The position numbers and the translations under genes were made by a program. Below are positions 1-7,546 of a stretch of 23,388 bases of DNA, piece after piece. Origin of the DNA: Chitinophagaceae bacterium (GTDB lineage Bacteria > Bacteroidota > Bacteroidia > Chitinophagales > Chitinophagaceae); the NCBI GenBank assembly GCA_019454915.1, contig JACFNM010000018.1, positions 1-23,388 on the forward strand. Direction: 5' to 3'. The notes beneath the pieces are model-generated. The model did not search any database, was not told where the DNA came from, and saw nothing but the letters and a program-made list of their open reading frames with translations. How positions within the stretch are numbered: the stretch's first letter is position 1; the number at the start of each line of letters is the position of its first letter.

Positions 1-24
1 CGACTCTAAATGCAGCTACTTAAT

Positions 25-164
25 CTATTTACACAATCTATTTTATACTCTCTAATCACCCGTGCAGGCTCGCTTCGTTCGGCTCCGCTACGCTCCGCCT
101 CACTTCGCTTCACCTGCACGGGTGATTAACTCCTTAACACAGTTACTGTATACTATTTACACAA
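25..164. repeat. Perfect 16-bp inverted repeat nested in 12-bp direct repeats
   Basis: The arms TAATCACCCGTGCAGG (53-68) and CCTGCACGGGTGATTA (113-128) are exact reverse complements separated by 44 bases. The enclosed loop is GC-rich, with recurring short words such as CGCTTCG and CTCCGC, and contrasts with AT-rich flanks. Outside the arms the word CTATTTACACAA occurs twice, at 25-36 and 153-164. Direct repeats outside inverted arms resemble a small non-autonomous insertion, but the direct repeats lie 16 and 24 bases from the arms, so they are not tight target-site duplications. A strong transcriptional hairpin or a dispersed extragenic repeat are alternatives. No transposase is seen nearby. 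Confidence 0.7.
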
Positions 165-628
165 AGAATTAAATACTACCGTGAAAACTAAAAAACAAAA
201 AATGTGCGACTGAAAAAAGTAAAACTTCATTGCCTTGTCCCTCTGGTGTTGCAGATAGCCTGCTGTTTATGTAGCTCAAAAAGTTTCGTCTTATGCTTTT
301 CTGTATCATGTTTGAACTGTCGCTATAGGGTTTCATTGTAGCCTTTGGAGGTTTGCGTTTGGGCGGATTTTGAAGGACAAGATTGCCCACTTCGAGCACA
401 CTTGGATAGAAGCAGAATGTTCCAAACTTGCAACGTACCCGCTCAGAAGTAAACCTTATATTAAAGCATCACTAACTTGTTGTTTTAACTCTCTAATTTA
501 CGCTATCCATTTTGACCCTGCAAAATAACACTACTGCTAATCATCATTCCTGGACGAAAAACTTTCATTATCATTTCCCCTGCTAATTGCCAATATTTGT
601 TTTATCGTATACTCCGCTTATTCCCTTT
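165..628. other. Spacer without a convincing gene
   Basis: No recognised gene lies here. The only notable reading frame is a 76-codon one on the minus strand (169-399), rich in basic residues at its start and in Phe/Leu at its end. It has no recognisable domain, signal peptide or clear ribosome binding site. It resembles the short orphan frames often predicted in noncoding or decayed mobile DNA of Bacteroidota, an impression from memory only. The stretch 400-628 lies downstream of the apbE stop codon; no clear terminator hairpin was found there. Confidence 0.5.
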
Positions 629-1654
629 CTACTCCTCAAAGAACGGAATAAACCTGCTGCTCGCGGTATCGCGGATATTGCCATCAGTATCTTTATAGAT
701 AAAATAAGCGGCAATCTCAGGATGTGCTTCGGTGAATGGAAGGGCTTTTTCCAGCCCCATTGCCATCAGCACATTGTCGTAGGCGTCGGCGGTAATGGCA
801 TCCTTTGCAAATACGGTTACGCTGATTAGATTGTTTTCGGTGGGATAACCGGTACGGGGATCAATCGTGTGGCTAAATCTTTTCCCCCTGCTTTCATGAA
901 ACTTCCTGTAGTTGCCTGACGTGGTAACTGCTCCCTCGCTAATACTGATAATCTTTTGCACGACGGGGCTTTCAATCGTGTAATCCCCCGGAGCTTCAAT
1001 ACCGATTTTCATTTTTTGCTGCGCCGGTTGCTTCAACCCCCTGATTCGTATTTCACCTCCGATTTCTACGAGGTAGTTGTTTATGCCCCTGCTTTCCAGG
1101 AAAGATGCCAAAACATCTACGCTGTATCCCTGGGCTATCCCGTCAACATCAATGGCTATGCATGATTTCTCTTTGGATAGGAAATCAGCTTCCAGTTTAA
1201 TTTTATCGGTGCCTATACACTTTAAAAGTTTGCGTACCTGCTTTTTATTGGGGTATTTTTTTACCGGCTTTGCACTGAATCCCCAGGCCTGTACCAGCGG
1301 TTGAATGGTGATATCGAATAGACCGTTTGATGCTCGCCAGGCTTCGATGGCTTTTTTCACTACGGCTTGTAAATGTACGTCGGCATGGTAGCCGCTTTTG
1401 GAATCGTTGAACCGGCTAATTAATGAATAGGATTTATAAACAGATAGGGAGCTATCGAGGCGGGTGAGAATACTATCCACCTGCATCTTCTGCACGGCGC
1501 TATCCGCCGCATAATACAGGATATGCCAGGTGGTACCCTGGGCGGCGCCGTTTAATTTTATCTCCTGAAAAGGTTCATCGTTCGCCGCCGGGTTGAAGAT
1601 GGAAAGGAAGAGAAGACAGGCTATCGTGTTTTGAAGCATGTTCAAAAATAGCAT
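629..1654 (-). CDS. apbE: FAD:protein FMN transferase (ApbE family), exported
   Basis: ApbE proteins bind FAD and transfer FMN to a Thr/Ser of target proteins, making covalent flavoproteins outside the cytoplasm. The 341-residue product has the usual length. The core motifs are in order: DVDGIAQGYSVD (169-180), VEIGGEIRIRG (196-206), EGAVTTSGNYRKF (240-252), SHTIDPRTGYP (261-271) and the metal-site segment ADAYDNVLMAMG (289-300). In that last segment the Thr usually found four residues after Asp290 is Asn. The first 25 residues are hydrophobic and fit a signal peptide or N-terminal anchor; no proper lipobox is seen. It is the last gene of the minus-strand run, 67 bases after the esterase. Its flavinylation target is not evident in the window, since no neighbour shows the usual (S/T)GAT-type acceptor motif. 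Confidence 0.9.
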   Translation of the reverse strand: MLFLNMLQNTIACLLFLSIFNPAANDEPFQEIKLNGAAQGTTWHILYYAADSAVQKMQVDSILTRLDSSLSVYKSYSLISRFNDSKSGYHADVHLQAVVKKAIEAWRASNGLFDITIQPLVQAWGFSAKPVKKYPNKKQVRKLLKCIGTDKIKLEADFLSKEKSCIAIDVDGIAQGYSVDVLASFLESRGINNYLVEIGGEIRIRGLKQPAQQKMKIGIEAPGDYTIESPVVQKIISISEGAVTTSGNYRKFHESRGKRFSHTIDPRTGYPTENNLISVTVFAKDAITADAYDNVLMAMGLEKALPFTEAHPEIAAYFIYKDTDGNIRDTASSRFIPFFEE

Positions 1655-1721
1655 ATCCTTTCTTCAGGATTCGTTAATTCAATGGTTGAGAACGATCCGG
1701 AGCAGGAAGATATGCGGTTGA

Positions 1722-2603
1722 TTATCTTCTGAAACTCTTGCTGATGAACGCCAATGCATCGGTGATACCCGATCTCCAATAGACCCAGCCGTGAGAGCCG
1801 TCACGCACGCGGTATTCGTGCGGCACATTTTTTTCTTTTAACGCAATGTGTAAATAGGCATTTCCTTTAGCCAAAAAATCATCGTCTCCGCAGTCAATCC
1901 AGTAACGTACTTGTTTGAGTTCGTCCGCAGATTTCTTTTCAATAATAGATAGCACGGAATTGTCGTACCAGCCTTTGGTTAGTCGGGCTTTTCCTTTTAA
2001 TCCCTTTCCTCCATACAACGGAGCCAACATTCGGTTCCAGTCTTCATCCCGCATGTTCATAATTTCATCATCTGTAAAGACGCCTGAACTGAGCGGAGCA
2101 GCGGCAGCAAAATAATCAGGATATTTCATTGCATATATCAGGGTTCCGTAGCCGCCCATGGACAATCCTGCCACAGCCCGGAATTGCTTCTCTGCCTTAA
2201 TGCGAAAAGCTTTTTCCATAGCAGGGATAAATTCCTTAATGAAAAAGTCTTCATATTTCTCTCTTCCATCGAATGAATTAATGTACCAACTGGTATCCGC
2301 ATCGGGCATAATGATAATCATAGGGGAGATGGTGCCTTCGGCAATCGCTTTGTCGGCAAAGTAGTTTATTTCTCCAAACTGCAACCATCCGGTATGGTCA
2401 TCGGTATATCCGTGCAGCAGATAAACTGCCGGATAGGCACGCTGTGAAGTTTCATAGTCTGCAGGCAGATAAACCGCATAATGAACGTTTCTTCCCAGAA
2501 AGGAACTGTGAATGTCTAATTGCTCAATAACTTTTCCGGCCGGCTGGGCAGGAAGAAGTGAAGATATACCAAGGCAAATTGCCAGCAAACAGGTTGATTT
2601 CAT
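1722..2603 (-). CDS. Secreted alpha/beta-hydrolase esterase (esterase D / feruloyl esterase-like family)
   Basis: The 293-residue product is a serine esterase of the putative-esterase family (PF00756), which includes S-formylglutathione hydrolases, acetyl xylan and feruloyl esterases, and mycolyltransferases. The nucleophile elbow GLSMGGYG places Ser148. Likely triad partners are an Asp in WIDCGDDDF (236-243) and His271 in DGSHGWVYW. The oxyanion-side motif YLLHGYTDD (61-69) is also present. I chose the ATG at 2603 because the leader MKSTCLLAICLGISSLLPAQ is a good signal peptide; an in-frame ATG 24 bases upstream would put charged residues ahead of it. It lies 56 bases after the lipoprotein gene and 67 before apbE. 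The substrate is unknown; de-esterification of a plant or microbial glycan would suit the neighbourhood. Confidence 0.85.
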   Translation of the reverse strand: MKSTCLLAICLGISSLLPAQPAGKVIEQLDIHSSFLGRNVHYAVYLPADYETSQRAYPAVYLLHGYTDDHTGWLQFGEINYFADKAIAEGTISPMIIIMPDADTSWYINSFDGREKYEDFFIKEFIPAMEKAFRIKAEKQFRAVAGLSMGGYGTLIYAMKYPDYFAAAAPLSSGVFTDDEIMNMRDEDWNRMLAPLYGGKGLKGKARLTKGWYDNSVLSIIEKKSADELKQVRYWIDCGDDDFLAKGNAYLHIALKEKNVPHEYRVRDGSHGWVYWRSGITDALAFISKSFRR

Positions 2604-2659
2604 GTGATCTAATTTATAATGTACCAATCAGATAGTAGAGCATCGAATCTGACATTTTA

Positions 2660-3205
2660 TCAGGATGGAGTAAAATGGTAGTTTAATACTCTCTCTTCAA
2701 AGTTATTCAGCACATACACAACCAATGTACCGTTTTTCCGGTAGAAGGTATAGCGGATTCTGTTGCTGTTTTGTTCTTTTTTGCTTGCCTTACCAAACCA
2801 TTTTTCCAGGTCGTAACGGGTAGTATTATATACCTGGATTTTTTCTATTTTCCGCGTATTGATTTTCTTTCGGTTGTTATCCGTATAGCCTTCAACGGGT
2901 TCAAAGAATGCGGGACGATAAATGAAACTGCTCAGTATTGAATTATTATCGAATAACACAGTGAGCGTATCTCCGAGATATCCGTAAACAAATCTCTCTC
3001 CCAGATTACTGATATTATTTCTCTCCGGCTCACCGAAGAGTCTGATTACTGTCTCCGTTGTACTTGCTCCTTTTTCCAACTTACGGACGTCGTCTTCAGC
3101 AATAGGACGGTAGATAGAAAAAGGAGTATTGCCGGGATAATATTTTTTTGTACAGCCGATAATCATCAGGGTACATACCATAGCACAAGACCATAATCTT
3201 CGCAT
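2660..3205 (-). CDS. Putative lipoprotein with two BamE/SmpA-like segments
   Basis: This 181-residue product starts with MRRLWSCAMVCTLMIIGC, a short leader ending in a lipobox (IIGC, Cys18), so it is probably acylated. Lys-Lys follows the Cys soon after, not the acidic residues linked to surface export in Bacteroidota, so a periplasm-facing location is more likely. Residues 38-76 (DDVRKLEKGASTTETVIRLF and on to a GEPER and FVYGYLG pattern) resemble the 'G-x-T-x-x-x-V-x-x-x-x-G-x-P' fold of BamE/SmpA lipoproteins. A second such segment (about 118-160, NTTRYDLEKWFGKAS then IRYTFYRKNG) looks like a divergent repeat. The function is unknown. It sits 35 bases after the dehydrogenase small subunit and could help its assembly at the membrane, but nothing shows this directly. 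Confidence 0.7.
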   Translation of the reverse strand: MRRLWSCAMVCTLMIIGCTKKYYPGNTPFSIYRPIAEDDVRKLEKGASTTETVIRLFGEPERNNISNLGERFVYGYLGDTLTVLFDNNSILSSFIYRPAFFEPVEGYTDNNRKKINTRKIEKIQVYNTTRYDLEKWFGKASKKEQNSNRIRYTFYRKNGTLVVYVLNNFEERVLNYHFTPS

Positions 3206-3240
3206 AAAAGGTTAGTTTATTCTTATTGTTGATTTTTAGT

Positions 3241-3921
3241 TTAAGGATAGCTTACACATTCTTTCATTTCTTTTTCCGTGTAGGCCAGTCCATATTGTTT
3301 TAATACGTCATCGGGCACGCCATTCCATTGATTGGGCTGATTGCCTTTATACCCGATATCTTCTATACCTATTTTGGAAGTGTAGAAACCGGTGCAGGTG
3401 AGGTTTCGCATGAGTGTGAAAAAAGATACTCCCTGAGTCATTTCGGGTTTTGCTTTTAAGGGGTAGGCTATATCATCAACCACCTGAATCCGTTGTTCGG
3501 GGCTACAGTCCTGAAAGTTTTTCTGGAACCGGGTATAACATTCTCTGTCCAGCCAGCGCAATCCGCCGCGCATGGGCACCTGATGCTGGGGCATATCCTT
3601 CACAATGAACTCTATAAAATCAGGCACTCCGGCATCCGTTGCACTGCCACTCACTTCGTCTTTGGGAATGATAATATCGGCCAGAATGGCCATGGTTGCC
3701 ATTTCGTTCTTGGTGAAGAAAGTGGAAGAGGTCACTCTTTTATAGTGTTCCAATTCCTCGGGCTGCCTGTCGGGGCCGGCTTCCGGTGTGGGTGTGGAAC
3801 TGACTGTTGTGGCGGTTGCTCCTTCGCCGTTCTTCTTCTCCGGTAGTTTACAGGCGTCAAATAAAACGGTGGATGAAAGGGAGCCTATTCCTATGATCTT
3901 TAACGATTTTCTTCTATCCAT
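3241..3921 (-). CDS. Gluconate 2-dehydrogenase subunit 3-like protein (small subunit of a flavoprotein sugar dehydrogenase)
   Basis: The 226-residue product matches the gluconate 2-dehydrogenase subunit 3 family (PF13618). These are small partners needed for export and stability of periplasmic GMC-type dehydrogenases acting on gluconate, glucose or glycosides. The leader MDRRKSLKIIGIGSLSSTVL has a twin-arginine motif (RRKSLK) and reaches a Cys at 24, so Tat export with possible lipid anchoring is likely. A Thr/Pro/Glu-rich linker follows (about 28-58). The family core runs from about residue 65 to 200, with IIIPKDEVSGSATDAGVPDF, a middle GLRWLDRECY segment, and FFTLMRNLTCTGFYTSKIGI followed by a GYKG stretch. 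It begins 42 bases after the stop of the GMC gene, the typical order for such pairs. Neither a cytochrome c subunit nor a haem-binding CxxCH motif is present here. Confidence 0.85.
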   Translation of the reverse strand: MDRRKSLKIIGIGSLSSTVLFDACKLPEKKNGEGATATTVSSTPTPEAGPDRQPEELEHYKRVTSSTFFTKNEMATMAILADIIIPKDEVSGSATDAGVPDFIEFIVKDMPQHQVPMRGGLRWLDRECYTRFQKNFQDCSPEQRIQVVDDIAYPLKAKPEMTQGVSFFTLMRNLTCTGFYTSKIGIEDIGYKGNQPNQWNGVPDDVLKQYGLAYTEKEMKECVSYP

Positions 3922-3963
3922 GTCTGATCATTTTCTTTTTAATAATTGATTGAAATAACCGGG

Positions 3964-5703
3964 TCAGAGGTTTTGCTTTTTAAGCTGATCAACGATATAA
4001 TCTGAAGCCCGCATTGATAGCGCAAGGATCGTCCAGGTAAGGTTTTTATCTGCCTGGGCGGGGAACGCAGCGCCATCCACCACAAAAAGGTTCTTACAAT
4101 CATGCGCCTGATTCCATTTGTTGAGCGCCGAAGACTTGGGATCGTCGCCCATTCTTACCGTGCCTCCTTCATGGATAATTTTTCCCGGCGCTTCCAGTCC
4201 CCAGTTGTTATGCGGACCATCATCCCCTCCCCAGGTAATCACGGCACCCATAGTGTGCATAATTTCCTTGAAGGTCTCTTTCATGTGCTTAGCCTGCTTG
4301 ATTTCGTAATCGCTCCATTTTACGTTGAACCGCAAAATCGGGATACCATATTTATCTACGACATTGGGATCAATTTCACAGCGGTTATCCCATCTGGGGA
4401 TAGCTTCACCGCGGCCTCCCATGCCCACACTCGCTCCATAGAAAAAGCGCTGATCTTCTTTCAGCGAGGCGCCGTATCCCCCGGCTTCTTTTTTCTTTCC
4501 GTTTACTTCATGTTTGCCATTCATTCCCTCAATACCAAATCCGAATCCATAAGAAGGCATACTCATACCGCCCCAGTATTCGATGTGATATCCTCTCGGA
4601 AAGTCTAATTTTTTATTATCCCCCCACCAGGGTGAGTACACGTGCATACCGCCTACGCCATCTTCGTTGTAGCGTTTTCTTCCGAACAGTTTGGGCAGGT
4701 AACCCCCTAAGCTGGCGCCCGTAGAATCGTGCAGGTATCTTCCCACTACGTCGCTGGAATTGGCAAGGCCGTTGGGATGTCTCTGGGATTTGGAGTTGCG
4801 CATCAGTCTTGCAGACTCACAGGCGCTGGCAGCTAAAATAACCACCTTAGCTTTCACCTGATACTCGTTCATATCCTCTTTATTGATATAGGAGACCCCG
4901 GTGGCCAAACCTTCGTTATTTGTAAGTACCTCTCTGACCATGGCATTGGGAATGACATCCACATTGCCGGTATTCAGTGCCGGATTCACTAGTACCGACC
5001 CCGAAGTGAAATCTGCATAAAACTGGCAGGAGCGTGCACACTGGGCACAATATACACAAACTCCTCTTTCATTATTGATTGGCTTGGTCAGCATGGAGAG
5101 CCGTCCGGGGATTACCGGTACTCCGGACTTCGTGGCAGCCTCTTTGATAAATAGTTCATGCAGCCGTGGTTTGGGAGGGGGAAGGAAAAAACCATCCGGA
5201 TCGTTTTCCAGACCTTCATTGGTGCCAAACACACCAATCAGTTTGTCCACCCGGTCGTAAAAAGGTTTGATATCATCGTAGCTGATGGGCCAGTCTTCAC
5301 CCAGACCGTCTATACTTTTTCTCTTGAAATCTCTGGGGCCAAAGCGAAGCGATATGCGTCCCCAGTGATTGGTACGTCCACCCATCATCCGCGCCCTGAA
5401 CCAGTCCCATTCGGTACCGGAGGCTTTCGTATAAGGCTCCCCTTCAATTTCCCAGCCACCATAGCACGCATCAAAATCTCCAAAAGGGCGATATTTGGTA
5501 CTTGAGCCTCTTCTTGGCGATTCATAAGGCCATTTAAACTGCGTTACGTTCTTTTTGGGATCGAAGAGCGGGCCTGCTTCTATTAAGCAGACCTTAATAC
5601 CCGCGTTTGCTAATATATAGGTTGCCATTCCACCACCTGCGCCGGAACCCACGATGACTACATCATAGCTTTTTGGATTTGCTTTAATCTGAAAATCTCC
5701 CAT
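3964..5703 (-). CDS. GMC-family FAD-dependent sugar/alcohol dehydrogenase, large subunit, with Cys-rich motif
   Basis: The 579-residue product is a glucose-methanol-choline oxidoreductase of the kind paired with subunit-3 proteins in membrane-linked gluconate, glucose and glycoside dehydrogenases. It has the FAD-binding Rossmann motif VVIVGSGAGGGMATYILA near the N terminus, RMMGGRTNHWGR (flavin contact), HEGGTVRMG with the catalytic His near residue 511, and the C-terminal GMC segment VVDGAAFPAQADKNLTWTI. CVYCAQCARSC at residues 216-226 forms CxxCxxCxxxC, likely an Fe-S site like the Cys-rich insert in FAD glucose dehydrogenases. The ATG at 5703 gives MGDFQIKANPKSYDVV, the expected start for the family. 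The 41 extra codons upstream are low-complexity. No signal peptide is seen, so export as a complex with the Tat-bearing small subunit is likely. The exact substrate cannot be told. Confidence 0.88.
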   Translation of the reverse strand: MGDFQIKANPKSYDVVIVGSGAGGGMATYILANAGIKVCLIEAGPLFDPKKNVTQFKWPYESPRRGSSTKYRPFGDFDACYGGWEIEGEPYTKASGTEWDWFRARMMGGRTNHWGRISLRFGPRDFKRKSIDGLGEDWPISYDDIKPFYDRVDKLIGVFGTNEGLENDPDGFFLPPPKPRLHELFIKEAATKSGVPVIPGRLSMLTKPINNERGVCVYCAQCARSCQFYADFTSGSVLVNPALNTGNVDVIPNAMVREVLTNNEGLATGVSYINKEDMNEYQVKAKVVILAASACESARLMRNSKSQRHPNGLANSSDVVGRYLHDSTGASLGGYLPKLFGRKRYNEDGVGGMHVYSPWWGDNKKLDFPRGYHIEYWGGMSMPSYGFGFGIEGMNGKHEVNGKKKEAGGYGASLKEDQRFFYGASVGMGGRGEAIPRWDNRCEIDPNVVDKYGIPILRFNVKWSDYEIKQAKHMKETFKEIMHTMGAVITWGGDDGPHNNWGLEAPGKIIHEGGTVRMGDDPKSSALNKWNQAHDCKNLFVVDGAAFPAQADKNLTWTILALSMRASDYIVDQLKKQNL

Positions 5704-5861
5704 GATATGTTTGGAATTAAAATGTTTCTGATGAATGTTGCATAAATTTATTATTTTTTCCCAAATGAAAATTTTTCTATTGTTTTTTGAACATATAATA
5801 TCTCCGGATTTTCTTTTAAAGGACAAGCTGATTTCCTGTTAATCTCAATCCCGTTGTATAT

Positions 5862-7340
5862 ATGTCAATTATTATTGGAGTTGATATTGGAACCTCAAAT
5901 ATAAAGGTAATTGCTTTTGGAAGTGATTATGAGATTTTATTATCCGAATCGGCTCCATGTGAAATGTTTCAGGATTCGCCGGACAGGATGGAACAAAATG
6001 CAGCGGAGTTACTGGATACGGTTAATCGTCTCCTGAAGAAGATGTGCATTCAATTGCCGCCGGACCAGTTAAAAGGTATCTGCTTCAGTACAGCCATGCA
6101 CAGCATTATGGCGGTAGATGAACAGAACAAACCACTGACAAACGCTAGTCTCTGGGGTGATACCAGAAGTACGGCTCAGGCGAATCGTCTTGAAAAAAAC
6201 GGTCTGGCAATCCAGTGGTACAGGCAGACGGGTGTGCCCGTTCATCCTTCGATGCCGGTTTGTAAATTGTTATGGTTGAGAGAACATGAGCCCGATATTT
6301 TCAGGAAGGCTTATAAGTTCATTTCTATAAAGGAATATGTCTTCTATGAGTGGTTTGGTAAATACCTGGTGGATCATTCTATTGCCGGCGCCAGCGGAAT
6401 GCAGGATATACATCATCTGACCTGGAGCAAGACGGCTTTGGAAGTTACGGGTATAGATGAAAATCGTTTGTCACGCATTGTACCCGTGACGCATACGGAA
6501 ACAATGTTGACGGAAAAATACAGTCGCTTCTTTGGCATGGATAAAGTTCCGTTTATCATTGGATCAAGTGACGGTTGTCTGGCGAATATCGGCAGTGGCG
6601 TTTTTCATGAACGTATGGCGGCTATCACGATTGGCACCAGCGGGGCTATACGCACCACCTTGTCTGCGCCTGTATTAAATGAAGAGCCGGTGTTGTTTTG
6701 TTATCCGGTTTTGGAAAATCTCTATATCAAGGGGGGAGCAATTAATAATGGCGGGAAGGCGTTGCAGTGGTTTGCAGAACATTTCTTAAAAGGAGAGATG
6801 GTTTCGTCGGATTTATTTTCCAAAGCGATCGAACTGGCAGGGGAGGTGAGCCCGGGATCAGAAGGGTTGCTGTTTTTGCCTTATCTGCAGGGGGAAAGGG
6901 CGCCTGTATGGAACGGCAATGCAAGGGGAGTGTTTTTCGGTATTCATTCCAATCACGGGCGGTCGCACTTTGCACGCGCGGTTTTGGAAGGAATTGGTTA
7001 TGCGATGTATGATGTTTTCTGTGAACTTAACCAACCGGATGATTTTATTGATGCGCTTTTAGCCAGTGGAGGATTTGTGCAGTCGCCGTTCTGGGTTCAA
7101 CTGATTGCCGATATCTTCAATAAGAAAATTGTGGTAAACAATGTTTCGGATGCATCGGCAACCGGTGCTGCTGTTCTCGGGAGGTTTGCATTGGGTTTAA
7201 TAACAAAACCTGAGTACAATGCCTCATCAGGACAGAAACAAACATTTTATCCGAACGCTAAAACTCATGAGATTTACAGGAAACGATTCCTCGCGTTCCG
7301 GTCTTTGTATAAGGCAGTGAAAAAAGAGTTTATTTCGTGA
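5862..7340 (+). CDS. gntK: FGGY-family carbohydrate kinase, gluconokinase type
   Basis: This 492-residue kinase has the N-terminal phosphate loop GVDIGTSNIKV (6-16), a second-lobe ATP motif ITIGTSGAIRT (256-266), and the catalytic-base Asp237 in GSSDGCLANIG. It also has the C-terminal adenosine motif DASATGAAVLGRF. The segments GASGMQDIHHLTW and YIKGGAINNGGKALQW resemble FGGY gluconokinases (ATP + gluconate to 6-phosphogluconate) more than glycerol or xylulose kinases. That assignment is from recalled family features. It is divergent from the GMC operon across a 158-base AT-rich spacer and lies near a separate SDR/ADH/HUMPS unit, so a keto-aldonate or another sugar acid is an equally possible substrate. 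The gene symbol is given by family, not by proven activity. Confidence 0.82.
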   Translation: MSIIIGVDIGTSNIKVIAFGSDYEILLSESAPCEMFQDSPDRMEQNAAELLDTVNRLLKKMCIQLPPDQLKGICFSTAMHSIMAVDEQNKPLTNASLWGDTRSTAQANRLEKNGLAIQWYRQTGVPVHPSMPVCKLLWLREHEPDIFRKAYKFISIKEYVFYEWFGKYLVDHSIAGASGMQDIHHLTWSKTALEVTGIDENRLSRIVPVTHTETMLTEKYSRFFGMDKVPFIIGSSDGCLANIGSGVFHERMAAITIGTSGAIRTTLSAPVLNEEPVLFCYPVLENLYIKGGAINNGGKALQWFAEHFLKGEMVSSDLFSKAIELAGEVSPGSEGLLFLPYLQGERAPVWNGNARGVFFGIHSNHGRSHFARAVLEGIGYAMYDVFCELNQPDDFIDALLASGGFVQSPFWVQLIADIFNKKIVVNNVSDASATGAAVLGRFALGLITKPEYNASSGQKQTFYPNAKTHEIYRKRFLAFRSLYKAVKKEFIS

Positions 7341-7403
7341 AAATGACATGAGTGAAGGTTTATATTCAAATGTGCGTCCTGCACCACAAATTTTCCACAT
7401 TTC

Positions 7404-7498
7404 CAAACCAGCTTACCGGCTGGCAGGTTTCCACACTTCCACATTTTCAGATTCTCTCATTTTCAAATTTTCAAACCAGCCTGCCGGCTGGCAGGTTT
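7404..7498. repeat. Pair of 27-bp interlocked palindromes in low-complexity spacer
   Basis: Two near-identical 27-base copies, 7404-7430 and 7472-7498, differ at two positions and lie 68 bases apart. The second copy contains AACC-AGCC-TGCC-GGCT-GGCA-GGTT. In it AACC pairs with GGTT, AGCC with GGCT and TGCC with GGCA, so two 6-bp hairpins (CCAGCC/GGCTGG or CCTGCC/GGCAGG) compete for the same bases. In the first copy the CCTGCC side is degraded (CTTACC), so only part of the structure is kept. The text around both is pyrimidine-rich, 'TTTCCACATTTTCAAA'-like. They lie in the convergent gap between the FGGY kinase and the cysteine desulfurase, so they could terminate transcription, but they look like dispersed extragenic repeats. 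Confidence 0.8.
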
Positions 7499-7546
7499 TC
7501 AAATTTCCACATTTCCACATTCCCTCCACTTCCCCTTCTTCACGAA

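Noticed and set aside
5704..5826. N-terminal extension of the GMC dehydrogenase to 5826
   Set aside because: The extra 41 codons are low-complexity and Lys/Asn/Ile-rich, and the family start fits the ATG at 5703, so the upstream frame is taken as AT-rich spacer.
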